Shown in pieces: positions 1-5,743 of a DNA stretch of 5,769 bases (positions are counted from its first letter, which is position 1; each line of letters opens with the position of its first letter). Source of the stretch: JALZUU01 sp964441245 (lineage in GTDB: Bacteria > Bacteroidota > Bacteroidia > Chitinophagales > Saprospiraceae); contig CAYTVR010000394.1 of assembly GCA_964441245.1 (NCBI GenBank), forward strand, positions 1 to 5,769, in the 5' to 3' direction. Under the pieces are notes generated by a model, which was not told where the DNA came from, ran no database searches, and saw only the letters and a list, made by a program, of their open reading frames with translations. The position numbers were made by a program, and so were the translations under genes.

Positions 1-2
1 CC

Positions 3-86
3 ATATTAAAAGAGGCTAGTGAGACTTGCAAAAGTTTTGTGAGTATTGGAATTGCTAGAGCTATGAATCAGCATAATAAAAAGTAG
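3..86 (+). CDS. 3' end of an unidentified gene (partial)
   Basis: This open frame enters from the left edge and stops at TAG (84-86). It gives a 27-residue C-terminal tail containing ETCKSFVSIGIARAMNQ and ending in HNKK. It is the only plus-strand frame here without early stops; the other two stop at once or within six codons. The basic, asparagine-rich end looks like a natural C-terminus. I do not recognise the family and assign no function. The gene would converge on the response regulator gene, with an 84-base gap containing a hairpin between them (87-169 plus the stem). An open stretch this short can occur by chance, so confidence is moderate. Confidence 0.45.
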   Translation: MLKEASETCKSFVSIGIARAMNQHNKK

Positions 87-167
87 ACCTGTTTAGCAAG
101 CTGTGTCCTATACTTTCCCGCTGCCCTAACCCTAAAGAGGAAACAGTCCGCTGACGCAGCTAATGGA

Positions 168-200
168 ATAAAAAAACGCCTCATGAAAATCCATGAAGCG
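168..200 (-). terminator. Intrinsic terminator of the response regulator gene
   Basis: On the minus strand a 9-bp stem with one G.U pair (arms 192-200 and 177-185) closes a 6-base loop (186-191). A run of seven U (176-170) follows directly. It lies 30 bases after the regulator stop codon. On the plus strand the same hairpin is followed by a less perfect T-rich stretch (CTTTTAGGTTTTTC, 201-214), so it may work in both directions and also end the gene converging from the left. Confidence 0.85.
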
Positions 201-230
201 CTTTTAGGTTTTTCTCAAAATCTTACCTGT

Positions 231-959
231 TTATACCTCTTCTTCTGTCTTCACTAATAATTGAAATCCATTGCCGTGGATGTTAACTATTTCAATATTT
301 GTATCAGGTTTTAGATATTTTCTTAGTTTGGTGACGAATACATCCATACTTCGAGCAGTGAAGTAATTGTCTTCGCCCCATATCTTAGTCAAAGCTTCCG
401 ATCTTGGCAGAATGTCATTGACATACATGCAGAACATGCGAAGCAATTGAGCTTCCTTCGGAGATAATTTTTCTTTAGACTCTTGTTCACCGCCAGGTGA
501 AAAGGTTAGAATTCGTAAAGGGTAATTAAAATGGAATCTTCCGATTTCAAATTCTTTGATTTCCTCTCTTGGGTCAGCCTTGGACTGACGTCGCTTCATA
601 ATCGCTTGGATGCGATAAAGTAATTCTTCTGAATTGAAAGGCTTGGAGATATAATCATCTGCACCAATTTTGAATCCTTGCAATACATCTTCCTTCATGG
701 TTTTGGCAGTTAGGAAAATAATTGGGACATCTGTGTTCTTCTCTCTTATCTCTCTTGCCAATGTAAAGCCATCTTTACGAGGCATCATGACATCAAAAAT
801 GCATAGATCAAACTCTCCTTTTCTAAACTTCTCTAATCCTTCCACTCCATCGGTAGCGAGGGTCACATCATACTCATGCATTTCTAAATAAGAACGAAGG
901 ACATCTCCAAAGTTTTGATCGTCTTCAACTAGCAAAATTTTGTTGTTTGTTACGGCCAT
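231..959 (-). CDS. rprY: OmpR/PhoB-family response regulator, RprY-like
   Basis: This is a cytoplasmic two-component response regulator of 242 residues, the normal length for the family. The receiver domain (about 6-122) has the acidic pair Asp13/Asp14, phosphoacceptor Asp56 in FDVMMP, switch Thr84 in FLTAK, and Lys106 in the KPF motif. A short linker leads to a C-terminal winged-helix DNA-binding domain (about 136-236). Its recognition helix carries RSMDVFVTKLRKYL, and the wing has NIHGNGFQL. This pattern closely resembles RprY of Bacteroides as I recall it. All key residues are present, so it should be active. It lies 248 bases after the presumed partner kinase on the same strand and is followed by an intrinsic terminator. 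The start ATG (957-959) leads directly into the receiver fold with no extra residues. There is no Shine-Dalgarno sequence, as usual in Bacteroidota. The family is certain; the symbol is by resemblance, because Cytophagales carry several paralogues. Confidence 0.93.
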   Translation of the reverse strand: MAVTNNKILLVEDDQNFGDVLRSYLEMHEYDVTLATDGVEGLEKFRKGEFDLCIFDVMMPRKDGFTLAREIREKNTDVPIIFLTAKTMKEDVLQGFKIGADDYISKPFNSEELLYRIQAIMKRRQSKADPREEIKEFEIGRFHFNYPLRILTFSPGGEQESKEKLSPKEAQLLRMFCMYVNDILPRSEALTKIWGEDNYFTARSMDVFVTKLRKYLKPDTNIEIVNIHGNGFQLLVKTEEEV

Positions 960-1116
960 AAGCTGGTATTTAATTCTTTATAGGGGTAATTAATAAAGGC
1001 AAGATAGATTAGCAGATAAGCTTCGCTGGTAAATCGTTTTGCCTGTAAATTTTAGTTTCCAATAAATGTAACGTAAAAATGTTAAAATAGCTTGTCCCAT
1101 AGGGTAAACTTTTTAA

Positions 1117-1124
1117 CAAATCTA
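1117..1124 (-). promoter_or_regulatory. Possible -7 box upstream of the response regulator
   Basis: On the minus strand TAGATTTG matches the Bacteroidota -7 consensus TAnnTTTG exactly. I see no convincing -33 TTTG/TTG at about 19-21 bases upstream. Use of this box would give a leader of roughly 150 bases before the regulator ATG. There is no terminator hairpin between the kinase stop and this box, so co-transcription with the kinase remains possible. The match rests on six fixed bases in AT-rich DNA and may be chance. Confidence 0.3.
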
Positions 1125-1207
1125 AGGAATCGCAATATAAGGGGATTATCAGGCAATCACAAGACGCTATAATCTTACAAGAAAACTATGGTAATAGGAT
1201 TCGTCAA

Positions 1208-2749
1208 CTACGCAGAAACTTGGTAAGGAAAAAACAAAATAAAACTACTTCCCTTACCCAGCTCACTTTTCACATCAATATGACCTTTGTGAGCCGTCAT
1301 CATGGCCTTTACGTAACTCAAGCCGAGTCCGAAGCCTTTTACATCATGCAGATTACCGGTATGAACTCGATAAAACTTGTCAAAAATATGCTTTCGAGCT
1401 TCTTTTGTCATACCTATTCCATGATCTTGGACAATGAGTTGGACGCCATTTGATACATTTTTAGTGTGTATGATGATGTCCGGATTTTCAGGTGAGTATT
1501 TATTGGCGTTATCTAATAGGTTGTTGACGATATTGGAGACGTGAGTTAAGTCTCCTTCGATATTTGGATTATTTGCTTCAAGATTGGTTCCTACTTTTCC
1601 ACCTTTTTTCTCGACTTGAAGGTTGGCATTATTGACGGCTTGACCTATAACTTCATGGAGATTGATGGCGGTCAATTTTAAGCTAAACTCTTCCTTATCC
1701 AATAAGGCCATTTGTAATACCTTTTCCACCTGACTTAGCATTCGTTTATTCTCCTGCTTGATAATTCTTGCAAATCGTTTTACTTTATCTTCATTACCTA
1801 CGATCATTGGACTTGTGATAGAATCAGTCGCTAAGGAGATAGTTGCAATTGGCGTTTTAAACTCATGGGTCATATTGTTGATAAAGTCGGTTTTCATTTC
1901 TGAAACCTTCTTTTGTCGAAGTACGGTTTGCATGGTGTAAATGAAAGAGAATAATATGATACTGATGAAGAGTAAAGACGCTAGTAAATTAGACCATACT
2001 GATTTCCAAAGCTGTTTCGTCTTTGACGGAAAAAAGAGAAACAATCGTCCTGGAGGAAAATTGTCAAAGGGAAATAAAGTAGCTTTGTAAGGAGTCTCTG
2101 CCAAATTATCGTAACCTGTTAGTTTTGTTACATTTGGATTGGAATCAACAATCAGAAAATTATTATCCTGTATGATAAAAGCATCTTCTTTATAAGAATA
2201 AACTCCATAGTTATAATCGATATTAATCCCTTTATTTTCTAATTCGGTTTTTAATAGTTTGTCTAAATATGGAAGTTTGATTCTAGACGCAAGAGGTTCT
2301 AATTGTTGTTGTTGTCGCAATCGCATATGGAATGATTCTTCGTCAGGAGCAATTGTCCTTTTCGACACCTTTTTGATCATTCCTTCAACATCTTTCCTCT
2401 TCTCTTGACAGTCATCACAATTACAAACAGGATTATAATAATCGTCTAAATCTTCCTGAGAAATAATTTGTGTTCTATGCTCCACATTTTCAAAAGCAAA
2501 ATCAATGACATTGGGTCTTTCAATACTCACAATAGATTGCTTCCGTTCTATTTTTACATTGGAAATTTTGAGCGTCTCATAATCTTTCAAAGCCTCAACT
2601 ACATCATCCAATATTTCAAACACATCTTTTTTGAACTTCTTTTCTGCTTCTTGAATTGATTCTCTAACCCAATTGACCTGCAAGGTTACAATGCCCAGCA
2701 ATGCTGCAGACATCAACCCTATGATTAGCCAAATGGTTTTATTATTCAT
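1208..2749 (-). CDS. Membrane sensor histidine kinase, RprX-type partner of the RprY-like regulator
   Basis: This is a 513-residue inner-membrane sensor kinase. A first membrane helix (about 5-24) is followed by a sensor domain of about 225 residues (about 26-250), expected on the outer side of the membrane. A second helix (about 253-274) leads almost directly into the dimerisation helices. There is no room for a HAMP domain, since only about 20 residues separate the helix from the H-box. The phosphoacceptor is His295 in MTHEFKTP. The ATPase domain has the N-box NNLLDNANKYSP (409-420), G1 box DHGIGM (442-447), F-box FDKFYRV (456-462) and G2 box GFGLGL (472-477), so it should be catalytically competent. 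The sensor domain contains a Cys-x-Cys-x-x-Cys cluster (109, 111, 114) and a QQQQ run (147-150). The 248-base gap to the downstream regulator is wide for a kinase-regulator pair. Length and arrangement fit RprX of Bacteroides, but the sensor domain is too variable to name the signal. The start ATG sits just before the first membrane helix. Confidence 0.94.
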   Translation of the reverse strand: MNNKTIWLIIGLMSAALLGIVTLQVNWVRESIQEAEKKFKKDVFEILDDVVEALKDYETLKISNVKIERKQSIVSIERPNVIDFAFENVEHRTQIISQEDLDDYYNPVCNCDDCQEKRKDVEGMIKKVSKRTIAPDEESFHMRLRQQQQLEPLASRIKLPYLDKLLKTELENKGINIDYNYGVYSYKEDAFIIQDNNFLIVDSNPNVTKLTGYDNLAETPYKATLFPFDNFPPGRLFLFFPSKTKQLWKSVWSNLLASLLFISIILFSFIYTMQTVLRQKKVSEMKTDFINNMTHEFKTPIATISLATDSITSPMIVGNEDKVKRFARIIKQENKRMLSQVEKVLQMALLDKEEFSLKLTAINLHEVIGQAVNNANLQVEKKGGKVGTNLEANNPNIEGDLTHVSNIVNNLLDNANKYSPENPDIIIHTKNVSNGVQLIVQDHGIGMTKEARKHIFDKFYRVHTGNLHDVKGFGLGLSYVKAMMTAHKGHIDVKSELGKGSSFILFFPYQVSA

Positions 2750-2766
2750 CTTATTTTTTAATAAAG

Positions 2767-2816
2767 TTCTGTACTTCCTACAAATTTAAATATTACAGAT
2801 GCCCTTTTCTGTACTT
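2767..2816. repeat. Exact 10-bp direct repeats flanking the kinase promoter
   Basis: TTCTGTACTT occurs at 2767-2776 and again at 2807-2816, exactly 40 bp apart, about four helical turns. The copies bracket the TAnnTTTG box at 2781-2788: one lies around the expected transcription start, the other at the expected -33 position. The placement suggests paired operator sites for a regulator. The binding protein is unknown; the RprY-like regulator encoded here is the obvious candidate, by inference. Confidence 0.5.
2781..2788 (-). promoter_or_regulatory. Candidate promoter -7 box of the histidine kinase gene
   Basis: On the minus strand TAAATTTG matches the Bacteroidota -7 consensus TAnnTTTG exactly, about 31 bases before the kinase ATG, which leaves a short leader. 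No TTTG or TTG is present at the expected -33 position. One copy of a direct repeat sits there instead, which would fit a promoter that needs an activator. Confidence 0.5.
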
Positions 2817-2831
2817 TAACAGACATTTAAC
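2815..2831 (-). promoter_or_regulatory. Candidate OmpR/PhoB-type binding site (two TTTAAC half-sites)
   Basis: TTTAAC on the plus strand (GTTAAA on the coding strand) occurs at 2815-2820 and 2826-2831, a period of 11 bp. OmpR/PhoB-family regulators typically bind head-to-tail half-sites spaced by one helical turn, often TTTAA-like. The site lies just upstream of the expected -33 region of the kinase promoter, where an activator would touch RNA polymerase. Assignment to the RprY-like regulator is inference from family and position. Confidence 0.4.
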
Positions 2832-2854
2832 CTAAGCATGGTAATAGGTTAAAT
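2825..2854. repeat. Perfect 10-bp inverted repeat upstream of the kinase
   Basis: ATTTAACCTA (2825-2834) and TAGGTTAAAT (2845-2854) are exact reverse complements separated by 10 bases. Half-site centres are 20 bp apart, two helical turns, which suits a dimeric DNA-binding protein. Neither side is followed by a T-run, so a terminator for the upstream membrane-protein gene is less likely. It overlaps one TTTAAC half-site and the 11-mer ATGGTAATAGG that recurs near 1188. Confidence 0.5.
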
Positions 2855-2938
2855 ACAACAACATAACAATACATTTACATCTTGTGTTATTTTCGCATTA
2901 TCATGCAAATAAAAGCCTAATCCAAAAGGTCTTTCATC

Positions 2939-3394
2939 TTATCGCATTGCAGATCTTAGTTCTCCTGCTTCTTGACTCGTCAATTTAAAGTCTTTAATAA
3001 ATCCTTCCACGGAAGGTCGAGCCAAAAATAATGCTACCACCGCAAAGCCATAAAAGATTAAAAACAGATAGTTCCCGAACAGAAACATCATCACAATACA
3101 ACACAAAGCTGGCCCTTCCAATAACGCCCAACGAATAATGGAATTGGTTCGATAATGATCCAATTTTTCATCTAAATCTCCTAAATTTTTCACCTCTTTC
3201 AATCGACTATTGTAAATAAAGGAACTAAAATAAATACAACTAAGTGTCATTAGACCTATGACCATTGGCATCATTAGATCATTGCCCATATCTGTTTGAT
3301 CTGGCCCCAAAGCCATTAATAAAAAGCCAATCATCAAACAACCACCAAGTAAAGCATAATGTAAAATTTGAATGCTCTTGAATTGTTCTTTCAT
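2939..3394 (-). CDS. Conserved-looking four-helix membrane protein of unknown function
   Basis: This 151-residue protein has four likely membrane helices, at about 9-30, 40-61, 86-106 and 108-126. A charged loop (about 64-85), with LGDLDEKLDHYRT, joins the two helical pairs, and the protein ends in a polar tail (about 127-151). The segment IIRWALLEGPALCCIV at the start of helix 3 has Arg, Glu and Pro within or beside the membrane, which suggests a conserved structural role. From memory, similar small membrane proteins with a Y-R-x-x-x-I-I-R-W-A-x-x-E pattern are common in Bacteroidota and have no known function. It lies 145 bases after the peptide transporter, beyond that gene's terminator, so it probably has its own promoter, though I see no TAnnTTTG box. 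The start ATG is preceded by an A/T-rich leader without Shine-Dalgarno. It is clearly a real gene; its role is unknown. Confidence 0.85.
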   Translation of the reverse strand: MKEQFKSIQILHYALLGGCLMIGFLLMALGPDQTDMGNDLMMPMVIGLMTLSCIYFSSFIYNSRLKEVKNLGDLDEKLDHYRTNSIIRWALLEGPALCCIVMMFLFGNYLFLIFYGFAVVALFLARPSVEGFIKDFKLTSQEAGELRSAMR

Positions 3395-3433
3395 TTGAAT
3401 TTGATTTTAGATGGTTTTAATTTTTTATTGTTC

Positions 3434-3466
3434 CTTCGACCTCGCTCAGCATGAATTGAGCGAAAG
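3434..3466 (-). repeat. Degenerate REP-like palindromic repeat
   Basis: On the minus strand the segment contains GCTGAGCGAGGTCGAAG (3434-3450), preceded by a CGCTCA arm that pairs with TGAGCG (3457-3462 with 3443-3448, 8-base loop). It resembles dispersed intergenic palindromes of the type GCTGAGCGnAGTCGAAG that I recall as common in Bacteroidota genomes. It is GC-rich against AT-rich flanks and lies between a terminator and the next gene, a typical place for such elements. Only one degraded copy is present here. Confidence 0.45.
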
Positions 3467-3467
3467 C

Positions 3468-3508
3468 AAAAAGCCCTCGCTAAAAATAGAAAAATTTAGC
3501 GAGGGCTT
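3468..3508 (-). terminator. Intrinsic terminator of the peptide transporter gene
   Basis: A perfect 14-bp stem (3471-3484 with 3495-3508) closes a 10-base A-rich loop (3485-3494). On the minus strand its second arm ends GGGCTT and continues TTT, giving a run of five U. The hairpin begins 31 bases after the transporter stop codon. On the plus strand the sequence after the stem is CTCATTTG, a poor U-tract, so it acts mainly for the minus-strand gene. Confidence 0.88.
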
Positions 3509-3539
3509 CTCATTTGCCGAAAGGCTAAAAATAATTATG

Positions 3540-5273
3540 CTACTCTATACCATGCATCATCTTCTTCATGAAAGGATTCAAAATTATCAATAAAATGCCC
3601 GCACCAATTGGTATTGCAGTAAAGATTAGAAAGAAGGTTGACATACTATAAGAGTCAACAATAACTTTAATATAACTACCAGTCAAACCGCCCGCCCAAT
3701 TGGCCACAAAATTAGCAATAAACCAAATTCCGAACATCAAACCAATGAGACGTACAGGGGCTAACTTACTCACATAGGAAAGACCGACTGGGGAAACACA
3801 TAATTCACCCATGGTATGAAGATAGTAGGCTAATACTAACCACATCATAGTTACTGATGCAGTTTCTGCACCTTGAGGTATTCCTGCACTTCCAAAAGAT
3901 AATATTCCAAATCCAAGTCCAAGAACAATCAGGCCTATGGCAAATTTTATAGGCCCAGAAGTGATAATTCCTTTTTCCCAAAACTTAGACACAAGAGGTG
4001 CCATCGTAATAATGAAAAAAGAATTCAAAATGGAAAACCAAGAGGCTTGAACTTCTGTAGTATCCGCTTGAAATTCGCGATTAAGCATCCATATTACAAT
4101 ACCCCAAATAAGTACAAAACTAAATCCTAATATAAGATTAGAAGTAGCGATTTCGTTAAAAGTAACCTTGAATAATTTAAACAGTACCCAAGTGATTACT
4201 GATAATGCACCCACTGTAAGTAAGGCATTAATAGAATTAAAAATCACCCCACTATTACCTTCTAAGGTTCTATCGGTGTAATCTCTAGCAAACACCGTCA
4301 TAGAACCTCCAGCTTGCTCAAAAGCCCACCAAAAGAAAATAGTAAAAAAGGTCAAAATAATTATTACCCAAACCCTATCTTTTTCCACTTTATTTAAAGT
4401 AGGATCCGTAACGATATATCCGACAAACGGAATCACAATTCCAAAAACAATTGGAGGAATTATCGTTCTATTTATTCTTGTCAACGCGGAAGTTGAATCT
4501 ACATCAGGTAAAATAAAATATAGTAGTGCAGCAATAGCAACTCCAATTCCTGCCCAAGTTAAAATTCTATTACCCGTACTTGATGCAGTAGCCGTTTTTT
4601 GTAAATCATCTTCCACAGCTTCTTCTTTAGGTTGCAAACCTATCTCTCCTAATATACTTTGGCCATACCAAAATTGAAGCATCCCCAATAACATGAAGAT
4701 TCCAGCTAAACCAAATCCATAACTCCAAGAAACTTTTTCTCCAATATATCCACAAAGTAAAATACCAAGAAAGGCCCCTGAATTAATGCCCATATAAAAA
4801 ATCGTATAGGCAGAATCTTTTTTTGATTCATCTTCATATAACTGACCCACAATCGAAGAAATATTAGGTTTGAATAAACCATTTCCAAGAATCAAAGCTG
4901 TTAACCCCCCGTAGAAAAATAATTTACTACTTTCAATAGCCATGAATCCATGTCCAATAGCCATAATTAATGCGCCCCAAAAGACGGCCTTTCTATATCC
5001 CAGATATTTGTCGGCTATCATTCCCCCAAAAAGAGGCGTTAAATAAACCAGCCCAGTATAGATTCCATATAAGCCCAATGCATCTTCTTCTTCCCATCCA
5101 TAACCGCCTTTCATTAAACTAGCAGTTAAAAACAAAACCAATAAAGCCCGCATACCATAATAAGAAAACCGTTCCCACATCTCTGTGAAGAACAATACGA
5201 ACAATGCAGCAGGGTGATCTAGAATAGTTTGTTTGATGTTGGAATCAGCTAGAAATTTATTAGCCATAGTCAT
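3540..5273 (-). CDS. POT/PTR2-family proton-coupled di/tripeptide transporter
   Basis: This is an inner-membrane transporter of the proton-dependent oligopeptide family within the major facilitator superfamily. It takes up di- and tripeptides with protons. At 577 residues it is somewhat longer than most bacterial members (about 450-500). The extra length is consistent with a 14-helix layout and a polar central loop around 210-235. Helix 1 carries the family's ExxER proton-coupling motif (Glu31, Glu34, Arg35 in TEMWERFSYYG). GGMIADKYLGYRKA (83-96) matches the first PTR2 signature, and FYMGINSGAFLG (159-170) the second. Helix 7 has Glu319 in FWWAFEQ, and helix 10 has Glu490 in MGELCVSPVGLS; both fit conserved acidic positions of the family. 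The gene ends at a strong terminator. Two in-frame ATGs compete for the start, at 5271-5273 and 5265-5267 (MTMANKF or MANKF), with no Shine-Dalgarno to decide. The family is secure; the exact substrate is not. Confidence 0.96.
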   Translation of the reverse strand: MTMANKFLADSNIKQTILDHPAALFVLFFTEMWERFSYYGMRALLVLFLTASLMKGGYGWEEEDALGLYGIYTGLVYLTPLFGGMIADKYLGYRKAVFWGALIMAIGHGFMAIESSKLFFYGGLTALILGNGLFKPNISSIVGQLYEDESKKDSAYTIFYMGINSGAFLGILLCGYIGEKVSWSYGFGLAGIFMLLGMLQFWYGQSILGEIGLQPKEEAVEDDLQKTATASSTGNRILTWAGIGVAIAALLYFILPDVDSTSALTRINRTIIPPIVFGIVIPFVGYIVTDPTLNKVEKDRVWVIIILTFFTIFFWWAFEQAGGSMTVFARDYTDRTLEGNSGVIFNSINALLTVGALSVITWVLFKLFKVTFNEIATSNLILGFSFVLIWGIVIWMLNREFQADTTEVQASWFSILNSFFIITMAPLVSKFWEKGIITSGPIKFAIGLIVLGLGFGILSFGSAGIPQGAETASVTMMWLVLAYYLHTMGELCVSPVGLSYVSKLAPVRLIGLMFGIWFIANFVANWAGGLTGSYIKVIVDSYSMSTFFLIFTAIPIGAGILLIILNPFMKKMMHGIE

Positions 5274-5304
5274 AAAAAGTTTAAACCATCATTTTTGAGC
5301 ATTC

Positions 5305-5322
5305 CACTTTCGTGAAATAAAA
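5305..5322. repeat. Left copy of an 18-bp near-perfect inverted repeat
   Basis: CACTTTCGTGAAATAAAA here matches 17 of 18 bases of the reverse complement of 5680-5697. This copy lies 31 bases upstream of the peptide transporter ATG. The function is unknown. It could be a shared regulatory site, a fold-back element, or the remains of a small insertion or duplication. Confidence 0.5.
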
Positions 5323-5391
5323 TGAACTGGTAGTGAATTTTAGAATAATAAAATTGGATAGGTTTCTCTCTCTGGAATTAATATAGCTCTA

Positions 5392-5424
5392 AAAATATAT
5401 TATTTAAACGGGAAAGTAATCAAA
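5392..5424 (-). promoter_or_regulatory. Weak candidate promoter of the peptide transporter gene
   Basis: On the minus strand TTTG (5424-5421) lies 21 bases before TATATTTT (5399-5392), which matches seven of eight positions of TAnnTTTG. This fits the Bacteroidota -33/-7 layout, although the spacing is slightly long. It predicts a leader of about 110 bases. The surrounding DNA is very AT-rich, so a chance match is quite possible. The rest of the spacer 5274-5493 holds no gene that I can see. Confidence 0.28.
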
Positions 5425-5493
5425 ATAATTAGAATAATGTTGTTAGTGTTTTGTTATTTGTCCGATTCTATTCCGTCTAAATCCACATTAAAT

Positions 5494-5670
5494 CTAGTTG
5501 GTCAATACTTTTCTAACCCCAATTAGAATCATCAACACGACGACTATGCACAAAACAATTAAAAGGGGTTTATCATCATTTTGAGGGAGGTTTTCATTGA
5601 GCTTAAAGGCCAATGAGCTAAGGAAGGCAATGAGTAATATGGTTCCAAAAACTTGTTTGAACCGAGCCAT
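5494..5670 (-). CDS. Small two-helix membrane protein, hypothetical
   Basis: This is a short reading frame of 58 codons, from ATG (5668-5670) to TAG (5494-5496). The product has a basic start (MARFKQ), a hydrophobic helix (about 7-24), a polar loop with LNENLPQNDDKP (about 25-36), and a second hydrophobic helix (about 37-52, rich in Ile, Leu and Val). It ends with the basic GVRKVLTN. Helix, polar loop, helix and basic ends make a coherent membrane hairpin, which argues for a real gene. Positive charges at both ends predict that both termini face the cytoplasm. It lies between a tRNA terminator and the peptide transporter on the same strand, with no clear promoter or terminator of its own. I recognise no family, and no function can be assigned. 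Confidence 0.65.
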   Translation of the reverse strand: MARFKQVFGTILLIAFLSSLAFKLNENLPQNDDKPLLIVLCIVVVLMILIGVRKVLTN

Positions 5671-5679
5671 GGGAAAGTG

Positions 5680-5697
5680 TTTTATTTAACGAAAGTG
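5680..5697. repeat. Right copy of an 18-bp near-perfect inverted repeat
   Basis: On the minus strand this reads CACTTTCGTTAAATAAAA, differing at one of 18 positions from the plus-strand sequence at 5305-5322. It sits 9 bases upstream of the ATG of the small membrane protein, in its probable leader, just past the tRNA terminator. The pair encloses that gene and the first part of the following spacer. Confidence 0.5.
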
Positions 5698-5732
5698 AAA
5701 AAGAAAAGCCCTGTGTAAGTGTACACAAGGCT
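5697..5732 (-). terminator. Intrinsic terminator after the tRNA gene
   Basis: On the minus strand an 11-bp stem with one G.U pair (arms 5722-5732 and 5707-5717) closes a 4-base loop (5718-5721). TTTTCTTTTT follows directly. It begins 12 bases after the end of the tRNA, so it should end the tRNA transcript. The plus-strand flank has no T-run, so it works in one direction only. Confidence 0.87.
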
Positions 5733-5743
5733 CTATCTTATTG

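Noticed and set aside
111..120. TACTTTCCCG here and its complement CGGGAAAGTA at 5409-5418
   Set aside because: A single 10-bp match over 5.7 kb is expected by chance about as often as not, and the contexts have nothing in common.
670..891. Plus-strand open frame opposite the receiver domain of the response regulator
   Set aside because: It is the shadow of a conserved coding sequence, with no start signals and no protein-like pattern.
1220..1453. Plus-strand open frame opposite the 3' end of the kinase gene
   Set aside because: It lies entirely antisense to the well-supported ATPase domain of the kinase, and its translation has no recognisable features.
2892..2909. Hairpin TTCGCAT/ATGCAAA downstream of the 151-residue membrane protein, considered as its terminator
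   Set aside because: The stem is only 7 bp with a G.U pair, and no U-run follows on the minus strand.
4706..4888. Minus-strand alternative frame inside the peptide transporter
   Set aside because: It overlaps the PTR2 signature region of the transporter in another frame; its hydrophobic composition is a by-product of the overlapping membrane-helix codons.
5341..5438. TAGAATAAT at 5341-5349 and 5430-5438 as a possible direct repeat
   Set aside because: A 9-bp match of almost pure A/T in a very AT-rich spacer is weak evidence.
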